This document shows, piece after piece, positions 11,701-24,382 of a stretch of 64,000 nt of DNA. Below the pieces are notes generated by a model. That model searched no databases. It was not told where the DNA came from and saw nothing but the letters and a program-made list of their open reading frames with translations. Location: the NCBI RefSeq assembly GCF_029227915.1, contig NC_079879.1, forward strand, positions 5,084,001 to 5,148,000, in the 5' to 3' direction. The translations under genes and the position numbers were made by a program. Source of the DNA: Hydractinia symbiolongicarpus (lineage: Eukaryota > Cnidaria > Hydrozoa > Anthoathecata > Hydractiniidae). Every line of letters begins with the position of its first letter. Within the stretch, counting starts at the first letter, position 1.

Positions 11701-14700
11701 GACGTTATTAAAGGTAGAGGATGTCTTAAAAAATTTTCAAAGCATATCCCCAGGAACTGAAATACCAGTTGAACCTAAATGGACCAAGCCTGTATGTATT
11801 TTCGAATTTTCTTACTTTTTTTGTTTGCTTGTATTTTTTCTTTGGATAATTTAAATGTTATTGAGGTTAACAATGTGTAAAATTTCTTCTTCTTCATCCT
11901 TAATATGTTAGTCTGGAAATATTTTCTCTATTATAATCTGTTCCAAAATAATTTTGCCGATATTTGAGAAAATTGTCTAAACATATTGCCTCGAAGTTTT
12001 CTACTGAAATTATTCTGATTTTTTTCTCTGTCCCTTATTTAGAGACATTCAACTATAACATGTCCACCAGATCCATTAGCTGCTGATCCCAACAAACAAA
12101 CTATTATATCTGTTAGTTATATGTTGAACTAGTAAGTTATTTTGTTGCAGTGAATCTACATTGATTACTTTTCCAACAACCTTTTCCATACCCACATTTT
12201 ACGTTTAGTCTTAAGACCCTTTTGTATTTGTTCTTCTAAGTGTAAAATATATTTTTTCTTCCTAGTTGCATTTTTGTTCTACCATACTTGTGCCCCCCTT
12301 TTCCACATCCTTGATTTGGATCCGTTTGCGAACGTATGCCTCAATATTTTCTAATTTTATTTTGTTATTTACCTATTTGTTTATTCGTATCCTGCTCTGT
12401 CCAAATTTTTAATTTGGTTGAAAGAGATCACCTCCACTACTAAATATTGCATTGTCGTGCTTGGCGGAAGTGAAGGCTTGTCCTGGTGGGCTCAAACAAC
12501 CAACGTGGTAGGATCATGTAGTGGGAGAAAAAGCAATTGCAAATACTCATCTCATCGGACCGATAGCTCAGTTGGCAGAGCAGTGGGGCGCTAACCCAAT
12601 GATCGCTGGTTTAAATCCTGCTTTGTCCAAGTTTTTATTTTTGCCGGTAGAGATCATCTCCAATACTGAATATTACAAATAAAAATTTTATAAAGAGGAC
12701 TCATATTAATGTAGTTTTTGAAATTCAAAAGTAAATCCTTTACAAATATTCAGAATACATACATACATACAATCTGGACTGATATAGTTAACTCTTTTGT
12801 AACAGTGTGGAACTGTTTAAACTTGATGGAAGTAAATAAAAGAACTTGTTGAATGATTCTTTTTTCTGTAGTATTGATGATCCATTTGAATATTTTGTAC
12901 TTGGAATGTTGTCAGCGTTGTTAGTATCAGGTCCAAACTCTCCATTCTATCAAGCATTAATCGAACCAAATATTGGATCAGACTATTCTCCAGTGATTGG
13001 GTAAGTTCATAACTTTAAGGAAATTTTACTTCCAGATAAAACGTGTAGTATTACCAAGCGATACTGATAGATAGATGTGCATATTTTATAGGTGAGCCTC
13101 ACAAATATCGAGGGATATACCTTGTCTATTATTTCTAGGATGGGCCATGGCTTAAACGAAGGGTCATAGAGTATATAATGCTCATTTTAAGCTACGCAGA
13201 CCCAATAAGGGTCCGTGATCTACCAAGCAACTCCCTGCAACATCCAACGGAACTCACAATGGGCAATTTCCCTCTTAGGTTTAGGTTAACCCGGGGCTAC
13301 GGTAACATTAACTCGCCCATATTGAATTTCCGCCAAGGGGAATTGAACCCCGGTCTCACACATAGAGTGCTAGTTATAGCTACCAAGCTACGGCGTCATA
13401 ATATTTGTATAATTACAAAAAAGACCAAAGGATTTTCTTGTTAACTTAAGGATTTTAGAGATAAGTAACAGGCCTTTAACTGAAAGGTATTGACATTTGC
13501 CTGTCAGGCTATATTCGTAGTGGTATGGCAAGGTTTGTAATATTATGGTCACAAATATTTTACGTCTATTCCTTACCACTAACGAAATAGTCACCCAGCG
13601 TAGACACTTTTACATCATAGCATGATCAAATACTTTTATATCGCTGTAATTTAAACTATTCAGCTTTATTAAGCTAAAAAGGATTTCTAATCAAAATTAA
13701 ATGATTATTGTAGAAAACTCAAAATTAGTTCCAATCTTTATATTTTCTGCTTTAGCGTGGACACACATACAAAGAATCCAACATTTGCTGTTGGCTTACA
13801 AGGTATAGATAACTCAGATTGTGACAAAGTTGTTGGCATTATTGATGAAACCTTCCGGAACGTGGTTAAGTAAGTTGTAGCGAATTTCTGTTTCATTTTT
13901 TTTTGTCTTATGATCACAGATTTTTAAGGATGATAACGTTGCATGGAAAAACACGTAGTATAGTGAACCTGAAACCTTCCCCTCCATATTCAATAACAAG
14001 CAATAACTGAGAAACAGACTTTTCTACTATGACGCCCTCTTGTTTTCTTTCTTTTCTTTTACATTCAACTTTTATGTGCTTTTTTTAGTGACGGTTTTGA
14101 TGCATCAAGGATTGAATCAATATTGCATGCAGTAGAGTTATCTAAAAAACATCAAAGTAGCAACTTTGGATTGGGGCTGATCATGGTAAACCGATTATTT
14201 TCTGGATGTTTGTTTTAAAACTTGATTTTAAAAATACTAATCAGTATCACTTTTTTGTGTTTAGGCTCTGTTTCCATCATGGAATAAAGATCAAAATCCA
14301 TTATCTCTTCTAGATACAAACACTCAAGTTAAACGTTTTAGGGTGAGTTGAAAAAAATCTCTCTCGTTTTAAACTTTAGCAAAGTGATATTATCGTGAGA
14401 TCCCATGGTACTAACTTTCTATTAACTAGGAAACTCTGGAGACAAATCCAACATTTCTGCAAGATAAAATACAGGAATACTTCATGGATAATACTCATCG
14501 ACTAACTTTGGTGATGAATCCAGAGGTAAGCACTCCATCGTATACACATTTTTAATTAGAAACATACTTTTTGGATTCAGGATGTTTTCTAACTTCAAGG
14601 TAGAATTTAATATTTTCTCAGTATTTCGCAAGTTTGCTGTTGAATGTAACGTCAACCTTGATGTGTTTTTATGATTGTTTTGACCAAGTGTGACCACGTT

Positions 14701-17700
14701 TTTGCTAATTTTAACCAAGTATTCTAATTGTAGACTAATTACAATACGAAAAAAGAGGAAGCCGAACAGATATTATTAGAAGAAAAAATTAATGCTTTGA
14801 CAGATAAAGACCGGGATGATATTTATCTGAAAGGTTGGTTTTAAAAACACTTATGAAGTCTTTATTGGCACTTCTCTCTTTGATTTTTTGTATGTGTGTT
14901 TTTAGGGTTAAAGTTAGATGAACTTCAGAATACGGTGGAGGATGTATCCTTTTTACCAAAGGTGTTAGTTTCAGGTAAAAAATTCTTTCCTAAGGAATGC
15001 TACAACTTCTATCTCACAGGAGCTCTCACAAATTATATCATTGGTGTGAACCACGCTTTTTATTTATTTATTTATTTATTATTGCCATTTGTCAAAAAGG
15101 GGTTGTTTCTTTTTTGCAGAAATCGATAAATCTGTCAAAACTACCGAAATAAAAAACAGAATGACAGGTATGTTCTTGTTTTATTTTTTTATTTATTTAT
15201 TTGTTTATGTAGACGCGTTTTCTGGGTAAGACAAATTTTACAAGTTAGAAAGATTAACATTAGAGTCCTGGAAGTTCTAATTGGCATTGCGTCATTCTTA
15301 AAAGAAAATACTCTTCACGACCTTACTTACTGAAAATATAACAGGAGGCTAATTAACCAAACGTACTTCCAACAAAAGTGGAAGAAGTGTATGCATCATA
15401 CATTTCCCTCCATTTAATTCGGCATTTTATCATATTGCTGGACCATTTATAATCTAGCTTAATACCGTAGGCTTACGAGTGGGGGGAAAGGTGTCAATTC
15501 GAGTGATAGCTTTAATTTCTCTAAAACTAGTTTTATTGCACATTCGGAGAGCAATTGACAAAGCATACCTTTCCAAATTAGTGAGGGTAAACAAATTTAA
15601 AAAACTAATTTTTTTTGATGAAATAATTAAAACTATTTTATCAAAGTAAAAAAATTTGAATTAAAATTTCAACTATTAGTGTTAGCTGTTAGTTAAAAAC
15701 CTTTTTTTGTTATTATTGTAGGAAATATACACATCCAAACTTGTGAGCAACCAACCAATGGAATTACGTATTTTCGAAGTATTGCAACCACGTCATCTAT
15801 ACCTTACATACTCAAACCGTTTCTTCCACTCTTTTGTAGCGTTTTAACAAGGTATGTATGGGCAGGTATATTGTGAAATGAAAGTAAACAATTTGACTGT
15901 TGATGGATTTCATACGGTTGGATAAAAACCACGCAAATCTTTTAACAGATTTTTTCGATATTTACTTTAGGTTAGGTGCAGGTGGACGTGACTACAAGCA
16001 GCTTGCACAAGATATTGAGCATACAACTGGAGGATTGAATTGTTCACCGCACCTCGTTCCTCATCATTCAGACGAAGACTCGTTTGAGCAGGTGCACTTG
16101 GTTTCCATTTTTCTTAGATAAATCGAGCCAGTAATATTATTTATATGCACGCATTTTTATGCAAATTTCATGAGACTTTCCCTAGTCAGACGACACCCAC
16201 ATAATGTGTGATTACACTTTTAGGATATTTCTTCAGAGCTTTCCAATGACATACGTATACTCCCACACACATAGTGGTCTAGTGTGCTTTTTAACCACTT
16301 AAAAAGATAAACTTTATGTGAGATTTGCAAATGCAGTACACCCAAAAGCACGTCAAAATTACTTGTGGTGTGAGTTTTGTCATAATGTATCAAACTATTC
16401 CTAAAAAAGCCTGATTTTCAAGTACTCTACAAAACTGTTCTGTTCTTTATAAGTGCTGAATTAAATTGAATTTTTAACTTTTTTTTCTTTCAGGGCATCC
16501 TTATTTCATCTCATTGTCTTGACAGAAATATACCTATGATGTTTTCCTTGTGGCAAGATATTTTGACGGAGTAGGTTTTTGTAAACATCGTATCGTTTTT
16601 TGTTTTATTTTTTTATATATGTGCTGATGTAGTTACTGTAAATAGAAACACATATCCTAAATGTACTTTAAAAATACTTGAAATCCCAGGGCTAATTTCA
16701 ATATTTCCAAATATGTATTGCAAATAGTCGATTTTTTTTTTTTAATTATCTCCTATTTAAACTTTCTTTCTCGAGATCTTGTATATCAAGTAATACGATT
16801 TGGAACTTTGTTAGCGAAATACTATCTAAAAGGATGAATTTTTTTTTGCATGTACAAACTATAAAAGTAAGTGTAAAATTTCAGAGTGTGTGTTATGAGA
16901 ATTCATGTGGAGATTGATAGTAGTTATAATGACTTTTAGACCGCAGTTTGATAATCCTGACCGTTTGCGTACGCTTATAAATTCATATGCAAGCGATCTG
17001 GCCATGTCAGTCGCACAATCTGGTCACGTATACGCTATGGCTGTCGCAGCTAAGAACTTAACTCCATCAGCACAAATTGCAGAACTGTTCGGCGGTTTAT
17101 CACAGGTTAGCATTTTGTTCTATGTATATAAAATAAATGATATGTAATATCTATATTTCTTCAACATAAATTTACGATCAAAAGCGACATCTCACGATAC
17201 GTCACGGGTAGCTGTTGTGGATTTTTCCCTTCGTTTAGCGCGCATGTGCGCACTAAAAAAACAACCAATCACATACGTACTAAAACTCAGGGCAAAGCCA
17301 CAGTTGAGAAGACCCAAAAAAACAAACGGGCAAGAGTTCGTACACAACAATTTTGAATTTCAAATAATTTATGTTACTTGCAGTTGAGAAACAAGCTATA
17401 CGATACACTGCACAAATGAACCGTGATAAACATTGTATTTACGTATACAGTTTGATAACATACAGCCACACGTGGTGTTTCGTCAGGCTTCGTTTAAAAG
17501 AAAACTTCGTGTAATCAAAACACACTAAAATAATTAATCGGTATACTTTTTTCGTTTTACACATGCTGATAAAGATGGTGATTGTAATAGCGTACTTTTC
17601 AAATTTATTATTTTTTTTACTAGAAAAAAAATGAAGCCATATTTACAAAATTTTGATCTTCAGTTTTTTTAACAAAAACATCAATAAAAATTGTCTAAAT

Positions 17701-20700
17701 TGTCATTATTTCCGTCCATTATATGCAGTGTATCTGTAAAAAAGCAACAGAAAATAACTTTTTTTTGATCTTTGGGACATCTTCCCAATTCTTATTTAGT
17801 TTTATTCATTTTTATTCAGGTGGAGTTTATGAGAGAGGTTGCTGAAAAAGAGTCTGTAGATGATGTCATCGAAAGTCTGATGAAAATAGCGACGTACATG
17901 CTGAATGCAAACGAGATGAGGTTAGTCACTGACATTTTTTACCAAATGTTTTTTCCTGTTGATAAAATCATGAAATGTTCTACTGTTTGCTTGATTAGAC
18001 GTTGTCTCATTTTTCGTTTTGAGTTCGTCAGCTACGGATGTGGAATTTGATGAGCTACGACACGACGCATCTGTACATGTTGTGTTTTTCTCGCCGTCGT
18101 GTTTGGTGGAATCCGGTGTTACTTTTAATGAGTCGGATTCTTTGATGGATTCGGTGCTATCTTTTGACTCGCTCGTCTTTGGCAACACTTCGGAAAGAAA
18201 TTCGGCAGTCCCGTTATCAGCGGGAGAGTTATCGCTGTCATCATTGTGAACTTTAATCGTACTTGGAAGTAAACTTGTAGTCGTGTTCTTCTTATATTCG
18301 TTCTTTTTTTTCTCAACTAAGTTTACGTTATCATCCTCGTCTACTTTCGTCGTCGCTTCGACCTTTTCGGCTTCTTCTTTTGGTTGCTGTTCAGCTGAAC
18401 AAGCAGCATCAGTGCATTCGTTCTTTGACTCTTCCTTTTGATCCTTTTCTGTTTGCTCGCTATCATTCCCAGACCCACCTGTTTCCATTTTTTTCTCATT
18501 TTTTAACTCTTTATCTTCACGCTCTTCTGTTGCTGTATGTGTGCTTAATTCTTTGTCTTTTTCTTTTTCATGATTGTCATTGTCATTCTTTTCACTTTCG
18601 GTCTGCACAGGAGAAGAGCATGCTGCATCAGTGCACTCCGTACTGTTGTCATTTGCACTTGTGCTGTTTTTTGATGGAACAAGGTTCGCTGTCTGTAAGT
18701 CATCTATCTCTGTGACGGTAGAGTTATCAGATTTTGTTTCGTTTTTATTTAAGCCCTGTACCTTTCCTTCGATTTTGTCTGCATCAGTTTTGTCTAAAGA
18801 TTTATTTATACTCTCACTCTCCTTTGTTTTTTCGTGTTGTCCAGAAACAGAGCAGGCTTCATCAGTGCATTCGGTCTTGTTTTTGTGATTTGCGCCTTCA
18901 GCAGTATCTGTTTCTTGTTCATTTTTTAAAGTTTTTTCATTTTTTAGCGACTTGTTTTTTTCTGTTGTTTTTTCCACTTTCTTCTCCGGTTGTTTTGTTT
19001 CTTTCTCACTATCTTCTTCCGTTTCCTTTTTTTCTTTCTCATCATCATTCGGTGGCGTACATGCGGCATCAGTACATTCACTTTTCGTTTGGCTCTCTGA
19101 TTCTTCGTTTGTGCTATGAACATCTTTATCGTTTGTGCTCGACTCTGCGGCGGAACAAGCAGCATCTGTACACTCTGTCTTTGAGGAATCTTGTTTCTTC
19201 GCATCGGTTGGATTGCTCTCTGTTGTGTTGCTTTTTTCTTCATCAACTGTATCTGTTATGGCATTTTCTGTGTCATCCTTCTCCGTGTTCGTTTTCTTGC
19301 TACTTCCAAAACACGAATCATCAGTACAGTTGCTAAGTAACGGATCTTTCTGTTCTTTGTGCTGAACTGCTGCAGCTAATTGGTCCATGATTTTTCCGTT
19401 TGTTTTTTGTTGATTGCTTTCGATATCATCCTTTTCATCCGTTTGTTTGCTTTTTTCTTTTTCTTTTATCGGTTCTTCGTTATCTGACTCATCACCTTCT
19501 GCTTCAGCTTTGTTCTCGTCACTCAAATCTTCATAAGACGCAGTACTATTTTCGGAATTCTCATCTTTCCCCTTTGCACTTTCTACTTCCTTCGTTGCAT
19601 CATCACTGTCTTCAGTAACGTTTTTTTGCTTTTCTTGTTTTTCTTTAGATTTTTCCTTTTCTTTAGCTTCTTCGGTTTTCTTACCTTTATCTTCTTTTTC
19701 AGTCGATTCGCTAAGTGCAGGAGCTTTACACGCCGCATCAGTACACACGCTGTCATTTTTCTTACTAGGAAGTGTTTCATTGTGAACATGCTCTGTTTGG
19801 TTTTTATTTTTCAGGTCAGCCTTAATCGTGTTTTCAGTTTTGTTTTGCTTCATACCTTCCTGTCCACTCTGCGTGTTATTACTGGTTGAATCGACACTGC
19901 TGAATATATCTGCCAACGCTTGTTTTTTATTATTATCTTCTTTCTCTGGTTTACATTCGATGTTCGTTTTCTCGCTTGTTTCATTTTCATTTACGAGGTT
20001 ACTAGTTTCGGCATTATTTTTGTGTTTCTTAAGAATCACCCACTCCGACGTGTCCACTTCACTGGATTCGTCGCATGCAGCGTCTGTGCAGGTTTTAAAC
20101 TCACCAGGTCGCACATCTCTATCGTAATCATTTTTAGTAATGGCGTGTTTAGCTGCACCTTTGTCTGTGTTAGTTGTAGTGTGCGATTTCTCTAACGCAT
20201 TTTCATCCACAACCTCACTCTCCGAGTCTTCATTGACAGCGAGTCTTGCTCCAGGTCGTTCATATACTGAACTCTTCTTGCTAGATTTTAACATATGCGA
20301 AGGTTTTGCGGCATAATGGAAGGCTTTTTTATGATGTTTATTGTGTTTTTTATGTTTCACATGCTTTTGATGTTTTTTGCCATCAATGCGCAGCATACAA
20401 CTTGCTAACAAAACGAGTAGTACAAGCGGGACAATCTTCATGCTGAAAAGAAGAAGAAACGAATTCTTTATAAAGCTCTAAAAAAATTGCTGCGTTACCA
20501 GGTTAACAAGAATACTCAGAAAAGTCACTTAAATACTTTTTTGTTTGATTGGGTTATTTTGATTGCTGAGAGAGCTTGCAAAGAAAACATCAACTGTAAA
20601 CAAAGGAGACACGTTAAAAACCTACCTTTTTGTGTTTGTTCCGCAATATCGTCTTATGTTGCCATTTTTGTAGCTGAGCTTCCAACATTTGCTGCATGTT

Positions 20701-23700
20701 TTTGTTATTTTCTTGCACAGATAGATGGTCATGCTTCGTTGCCCATGCATAATCTTAACAGTCAAAACATGTGTTTCACCAATAAGATGCTTGAATGAAC
20801 TTTTGGTTTGGATCTATAAAATTTTTAATTACAACATCGTATCCTAATAAACGCTTCCAAGATTTTGCTGTAACTTTTTTGCTTTAAGCCTAAAAAATAG
20901 TAATAATACTTCTACTGTGTCAGCTTATAAAAAAGCTGTCTGACTGCAGAAACACTTTCCTTTTCTTGTTGTGACGTTTCTATGGAAATATTCCAAATGT
21001 AAAATTTCCCCTTATAAAAAAAGAAAAAAACGTTCTATTGAATCCGCATTTTTTTCGTTTTTGAATATTGAATATACTTTCCGAATTATTATTATTAAAA
21101 TTATTTACCCAGGATAGCCTCCTCAGTTCCTATTAGTATTGCTATCAACGAAGGTCCTGCGAAAGGGTTCCTAGTGCATTTAAAGCTCCCATTTGAGCTA
21201 CAAAAGTCGCGCAAGCACAGCAATTGCTCAACTGGACAGCGGCCTAAGATATCAATCCTATTCTTATGCTGAACGCTAAGTATAGATAGATTCACATTTT
21301 TATAGCCTCTGACATGACTCGACCTACAACTACAACATTTCCAAACTTTGAATAAGCTTAACCCGTCCAAGAATTCTGACTAACAAAAGCGTTATAAATT
21401 TAATGGTATGTGCGTAGTAAGAAAGCAGGCTCAGGAAGAGGGAGTGAACTAAAGCTGCTTTTGTCTCAAAGAAAGTCTCCTTGTACTAGAAACAGAAATT
21501 CTGTCCAATAAATCGCTACAAAGTACGAATTGTTCAATTTGAGAGAGGCTGTTAAGCTTTCTGTTTTGGTAATCATTTTTATGTGATTTTTTATTAAAGG
21601 TGTTCATTAAATGCAACCAGTGAGTCGATGCTTGATTCTGATGTTGGATTGGACGGCATGCTATCCTCTCTAAATGTCGTAGGATTTGATGACCTGGATG
21701 TAATAGAGGTTTGTTAGGTGTTACAATCTTAAATGTTATTGACGTTGGGTAACCTATTTTTTTTAAGGTGTTGATGTTACTTGTGAGGATGTAACTTTGT
21801 GTTTCTTTTCAATCGATCGATGAAAAGATCGATTGGGAAAGAAGTAAGCATTGGAACCTTTTGAGACAAGACAATACCACTGATTAAGAAATTTCCTAAA
21901 ATTACGTAAGGAGACTTGAAACAGAAAAGAAAACAAAAATTCGCATTAATTTATTTTATTAATTTTTTTTAAAATGGAAAATTTTTGCGGCCCATTAATT
22001 AGACAGGCAAGTAATTTCTCTCCATAAGGTAACAGTCGGTGGCTTTATTAGGCTAAAAGAGATATGCATTAATCTGTGTTTTTTCATTAGCTTTTGCAAA
22101 TGTTTTAAAACCTTTATTTCTATTTCTATTTAAGGATTTAGACTTTAACGCAAAAAGCCAAAACACATTTATTGAAATGGATTTTCCAGTCAATTATGTG
22201 AGCCGGTGTGTTCGGGCTGTTCCATATACACACAAAGACCATGCCAGGTAAATTTGTTTACAATTGTTTGTTTGTTTGTTTGTTTGTTTGTTTGTTTGTT
22301 TGTTTGTTATTTACTATTTTACTATTTTCTTCTACTTTTTTTAGTTTAAAGATACTGGCCAAAATCATATCATCAAAATTCTTACATAGAGAGATAAGGT
22401 AAAGTTATGTCATAGGACTGTCATTAAGTCAGAATTAACTTTTTTATTCTTACAGTCGGGTAATACAAAACTACAAATATTGGAGATATCGGTTAATGGG
22501 CCTTGTACGTAAGTCACGATTTAAAAATTTATATAAAATTTACCGTACTGGTGTACATCTGAGTCTTCTTTTATATCCCGCCTTCACCTTACAACGCCTG
22601 CTCATCATACACCCTCCCTCACAGAGCCGAAACGAGACTCTATTTACGATTATCTTGCGAACATGTAGAAGCATAATGGCGAGGCTAAGTTCCCTAGGCA
22701 TTCTATTTTTGCATAATTTAAATAACTTGTGATAACAATTTTTAATATTCTTCTCCTGAAGAGGATTGTGAATCAATTAAGTCTATCAACACTGTTTTTG
22801 ACAGAATCTTTTATTCAATCATCTTTTTTTTAAATGTACACACTGTAAACATATCTTACCGTGAAAAATGTTTAGTCATTTTTTTTATAAAAAACTAGTA
22901 GTTAAGTAGACCACTTAGTTAAGTAGACCGCTAGATTCACGAAAATAAATTCCTACAAAATTTTTATTGGCTGATTCGCTCAATTAAATTCGCTGAAGCT
23001 AATTGTCAAGCATTTAATCCCAGATATGTAAATTTTTAATTATTGTGATGTTTTAGAGAAAAGGGTGGTGCGTATGGTAGCGGTGCAAAAATTGATGGAG
23101 GTGTTTTCTCGTTCTTCTCATACAGGTAAAAATGCTTTGTTTATCATTTGATTCTGCCACACCAAAAAACCATTTAACCTTTGTGACAGTTACCATTCAA
23201 ACAAATCTGAGATAAATGTGAAAATCTGGTAAAGCATATTAATGTTGTAAGGCGAAAAAAACAAGAGATTTTCAGGCTATTATGTTTTTATAAATAATTC
23301 TCCTAACATGACTTTCGCAACAGAGACCCGAATACAACAGCAACATTAAACGCGTTCGATGAATCCGTCATGTGGGCTGGCGATGGTAAATTTACTGATG
23401 AAGATATCGAGGAGGCAAAACTATCTGTTTTTGCAGCAGTACGTTGTCCTTTTTTTGTTTACTGTTTTTTATTTCTCTGTACAGGACTATTTAGGTTTAA
23501 ATTCAGTTTTTTTTGTAACAGAAAAATTTCGAGAATAAATTTTTTTTTAATGCTATGATAATGATTTATCTTAAAATCCACTTGATCCAGATCCCAGTTC
23601 TAAAGTCGAATGGTTTCTTGTTTGCTCTAACAGTATTTTGTCGTTATAAGATAATGCTCGCTTTGTCTCAGTTGCTGTATAATATGTTTCGTCATATTTA

Positions 23701-24382
23701 GGTAGACAGTCCAATATCACCAGGTAACAAAGGCATGGCATTGTTTAAGTATGGTTTAACTGATGAACTACGACAAGATAATCGAGACAAATTGTTTGCA
23801 GCTAGCAGAAACAGTATAATTGATGTCGCACAAAGGTGAGCGAGTTTTTTTCTTGATTTTTTTTCAGTGAATACGTCTTCTTTATTTTGTATTTTTACAA
23901 TGCTTTAACTGGAAAAATAAACCTTAACTTATTTTTAAAATGTGGCAATGTTGCAATGTGTACTGACACAGAATATACCGTTTAAAAAGAATTAAACTAA
24001 AAAATGCTAAATAGAAAGTAATATAAATATTCAAGGAAAAAGTTTGCGCACTAAAACACTTCTGCGAGTTAACTTCCTGAAGAAAATTATCAGGGAAAGG
24101 GGGCATGCAAAAATCATTTGGTGTGTCAAAGATGCCAAAATATCAAATTTATTTTGGATTTGATGCATTTTTTTGCAAATTCGCCAAAATTTCCGAAAAC
24201 TCTAGTTAAATTGCTGACTTATGAGGTCCTGTATATGTTGTGCATTTATCAAACAATTTACTTGTAGATACCTTCTGCCTGGCAAGCAAGTAGATTGCAA
24301 GGCTGTTATTGGTCCCAAAGATGAGACTCTAATCCAATCAGACACGTGGAAGTCTCCAATGAAAATTGAGCTGCCGTCATGA
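8739..24382 (+). CDS. PITRM1: Presequence protease, mitochondrial (PITRM1/PreP), 5' end unresolved
   Basis: M16C inverzincin metalloprotease of the mitochondrial matrix, which degrades cleaved presequences and other unstructured peptides. Twenty-nine exons (8739-8844, 9040-9146, 9301-9452, 9640-9754, 9840-9936, 10454-10561, 11021-11073, 11668-11791, 12043-12131, 12872-13000, 13756-13869, 14089-14185, 14265-14342, 14430-14525, 14734-14833, 14906-14974, 15120-15167, 15722-15851, 15971-16091, 16494-16570, 16940-17105, 17820-17920, 21600-21708, 22134-22247, 22345-22398, 23057-23125, 23324-23438, 23702-23835, 24268-24382) give about 995 codons; animal PITRM1 proteins are close to 1,040. The inverted zinc motif HILEH is in exon 3, with [20 protein letters not shown] after it; the third ligand is in NEMKG (exon 5). 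C-terminal blocks MDFPVNYV and [11 protein letters not shown] are intact. The first exon with the start ATG was not found. The 3.7-kb intron after exon 22 contains an antisense gene. Confidence 0.95.
12386..12690 (+). mobile_element. tRNA-derived SINE, partly duplicated, in a PITRM1 intron
   Basis: Around 12560-12625 a tRNA-like head is visible: GATAGCTCAGTTGGCAGAGC (D-arm/A-box type), then an anticodon-like stretch and GGTTTAAATCC (B-box type). The sequence after the head, from TCCTGCTTTGTCC to GAGATCATCTCC, closely resembles 12388-12440, so a second truncated copy lies just upstream. It is too degenerate and embedded to be a working tRNA gene. Confidence 0.65.
13066..13398 (-). mobile_element. 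tRNA-derived SINE copy 1 (minus), in a PITRM1 intron
   Basis: Read on the minus strand, the copy begins with a tRNA-like head ending in the B-box GGGGTTCAATTCC, continues through a body with TAACCCCGGGTT-type words, and ends with TATCCCTCGATATTTGTGAGG and a (TATC)n-like tail. The same order of blocks occurs on the plus strand at 39891-40241, which identifies a dispersed family. Confidence 0.75.
17922..20441 (-). CDS. Secreted acidic protein with nine CTDxxC motifs, nested antisense in PITRM1
   Basis: A single 839-residue ORF with a clear signal peptide ([15 protein letters not shown], then a likely cleavage near residue 21), a Lys/His-rich segment (residues about 22-40) and a long low-complexity body rich in Glu, Lys, Asp, Ser, Thr and Asn with many N-glycosylation sequons. 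Apart from the signal peptide, cysteines occur only as pairs in nine motifs of the form CTDAAC or close variants (CTDDSC, CTDEAC, CTDASC), from residue about 118 to about 785. I do not recognise the family. The pairs could form local disulfides or bind a metal; that is speculation. The stop lies one base beyond a PITRM1 splice border (exon end 17920), and the nearest antisense AATAAA hexamers lie beyond that exon, so the 3' UTR probably overlaps it. A 5' non-coding exon or spliced leader is possible. Confidence 0.8.
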   Translation of the reverse strand: MKIVPLVLLVLLASCMLRIDGKKHQKHVKHKKHNKHHKKAFHYAAKPSHMLKSSKKSSVYERPGARLAVNEDSESEVVDENALEKSHTTTNTDKGAAKHAITKNDYDRDVRPGEFKTCTDAACDESSEVDTSEWVILKKHKNNAETSNLVNENETSEKTNIECKPEKEDNNKKQALADIFSSVDSTSNNTQSGQEGMKQNKTENTIKADLKNKNQTEHVHNETLPSKKNDSVCTDAACKAPALSESTEKEDKGKKTEEAKEKEKSKEKQEKQKNVTEDSDDATKEVESAKGKDENSENSTASYEDLSDENKAEAEGDESDNEEPIKEKEKSKQTDEKDDIESNQQKTNGKIMDQLAAAVQHKEQKDPLLSNCTDDSCFGSSKKTNTEKDDTENAITDTVDEEKSNTTESNPTDAKKQDSSKTECTDAACSAAESSTNDKDVHSTNEESESQTKSECTDAACTPPNDDEKEKKETEEDSEKETKQPEKKVEKTTEKNKSLKNEKTLKNEQETDTAEGANHKNKTECTDEACSVSGQHEKTKESESINKSLDKTDADKIEGKVQGLNKNETKSDNSTVTEIDDLQTANLVPSKNSTSANDNSTECTDAACSSPVQTESEKNDNDNHEKEKDKELSTHTATEEREDKELKNEKKMETGGSGNDSEQTEKDQKEESKNECTDAACSAEQQPKEEAEKVEATTKVDEDDNVNLVEKKKNEYKKNTTTSLLPSTIKVHNDDSDNSPADNGTAEFLSEVLPKTSESKDSTESIKESDSLKVTPDSTKHDGEKNTTCTDASCRSSSNSTSVADELKTKNETTSNQANSRTFHDFINRKKHLVKNVSD
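20442..20472 (-). promoter_or_regulatory. TATA-like box and possible splice acceptor just upstream of the nested gene
   Basis: Read on the minus strand, a TTTATAAAG box lies about 25-30 bases before the ATG, and a pyrimidine tract ending in TTTTCAG stops one base before the ATG. The second feature would fit a cis-spliced 5' UTR intron or spliced-leader trans-splicing, known in hydrozoans. The two readings imply different transcript starts and cannot be decided here. Confidence 0.4.
20473..21599. other. Remainder of the PITRM1 intron upstream of the nested gene
   Basis: About 1.1 kb of non-coding sequence. It should hold the promoter of the nested minus-strand gene. Short ORFs here (for example 20487-20798 plus and 21101-21370 minus) show no recognisable domain and are treated as chance. 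Confidence 0.4.
22262..22308. repeat. (GTTT)n microsatellite
   Basis: About 11 uninterrupted TTTG units lie in a PITRM1 intron just after a splice donor. A shorter one of the same type is at about 8860-8895. Confidence 0.9.

Noticed and set aside
12559-12630. tRNA gene
   Set aside because: Only A/B-box-like segments are kept, stems do not pair well and the body continues as repeated DNA; it is a SINE head.
13178-13444. Plus-strand 88-codon ORF
   Set aside because: It lies on the reverse of a SINE copy and has no protein features.
18380-20195. Plus-strand ORFs opposite the CTDxxC gene
   Set aside because: Ser/Phe/Leu-rich mirrors of Glu/Lys-rich codons, without start context or splice logic; the minus ORF has a signal peptide and conserved motifs.
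21101-21370. Minus-strand 89-codon ORF with several Cys
   Set aside because: No signal peptide, no domain, no splice context; length is within chance for this region.
22455-22510. Extra PITRM1 exon between 22398 and 23057
   Set aside because: Joining 22398 directly to 23057 gives the conserved [11 protein letters not shown] block; inserting this segment would break it.
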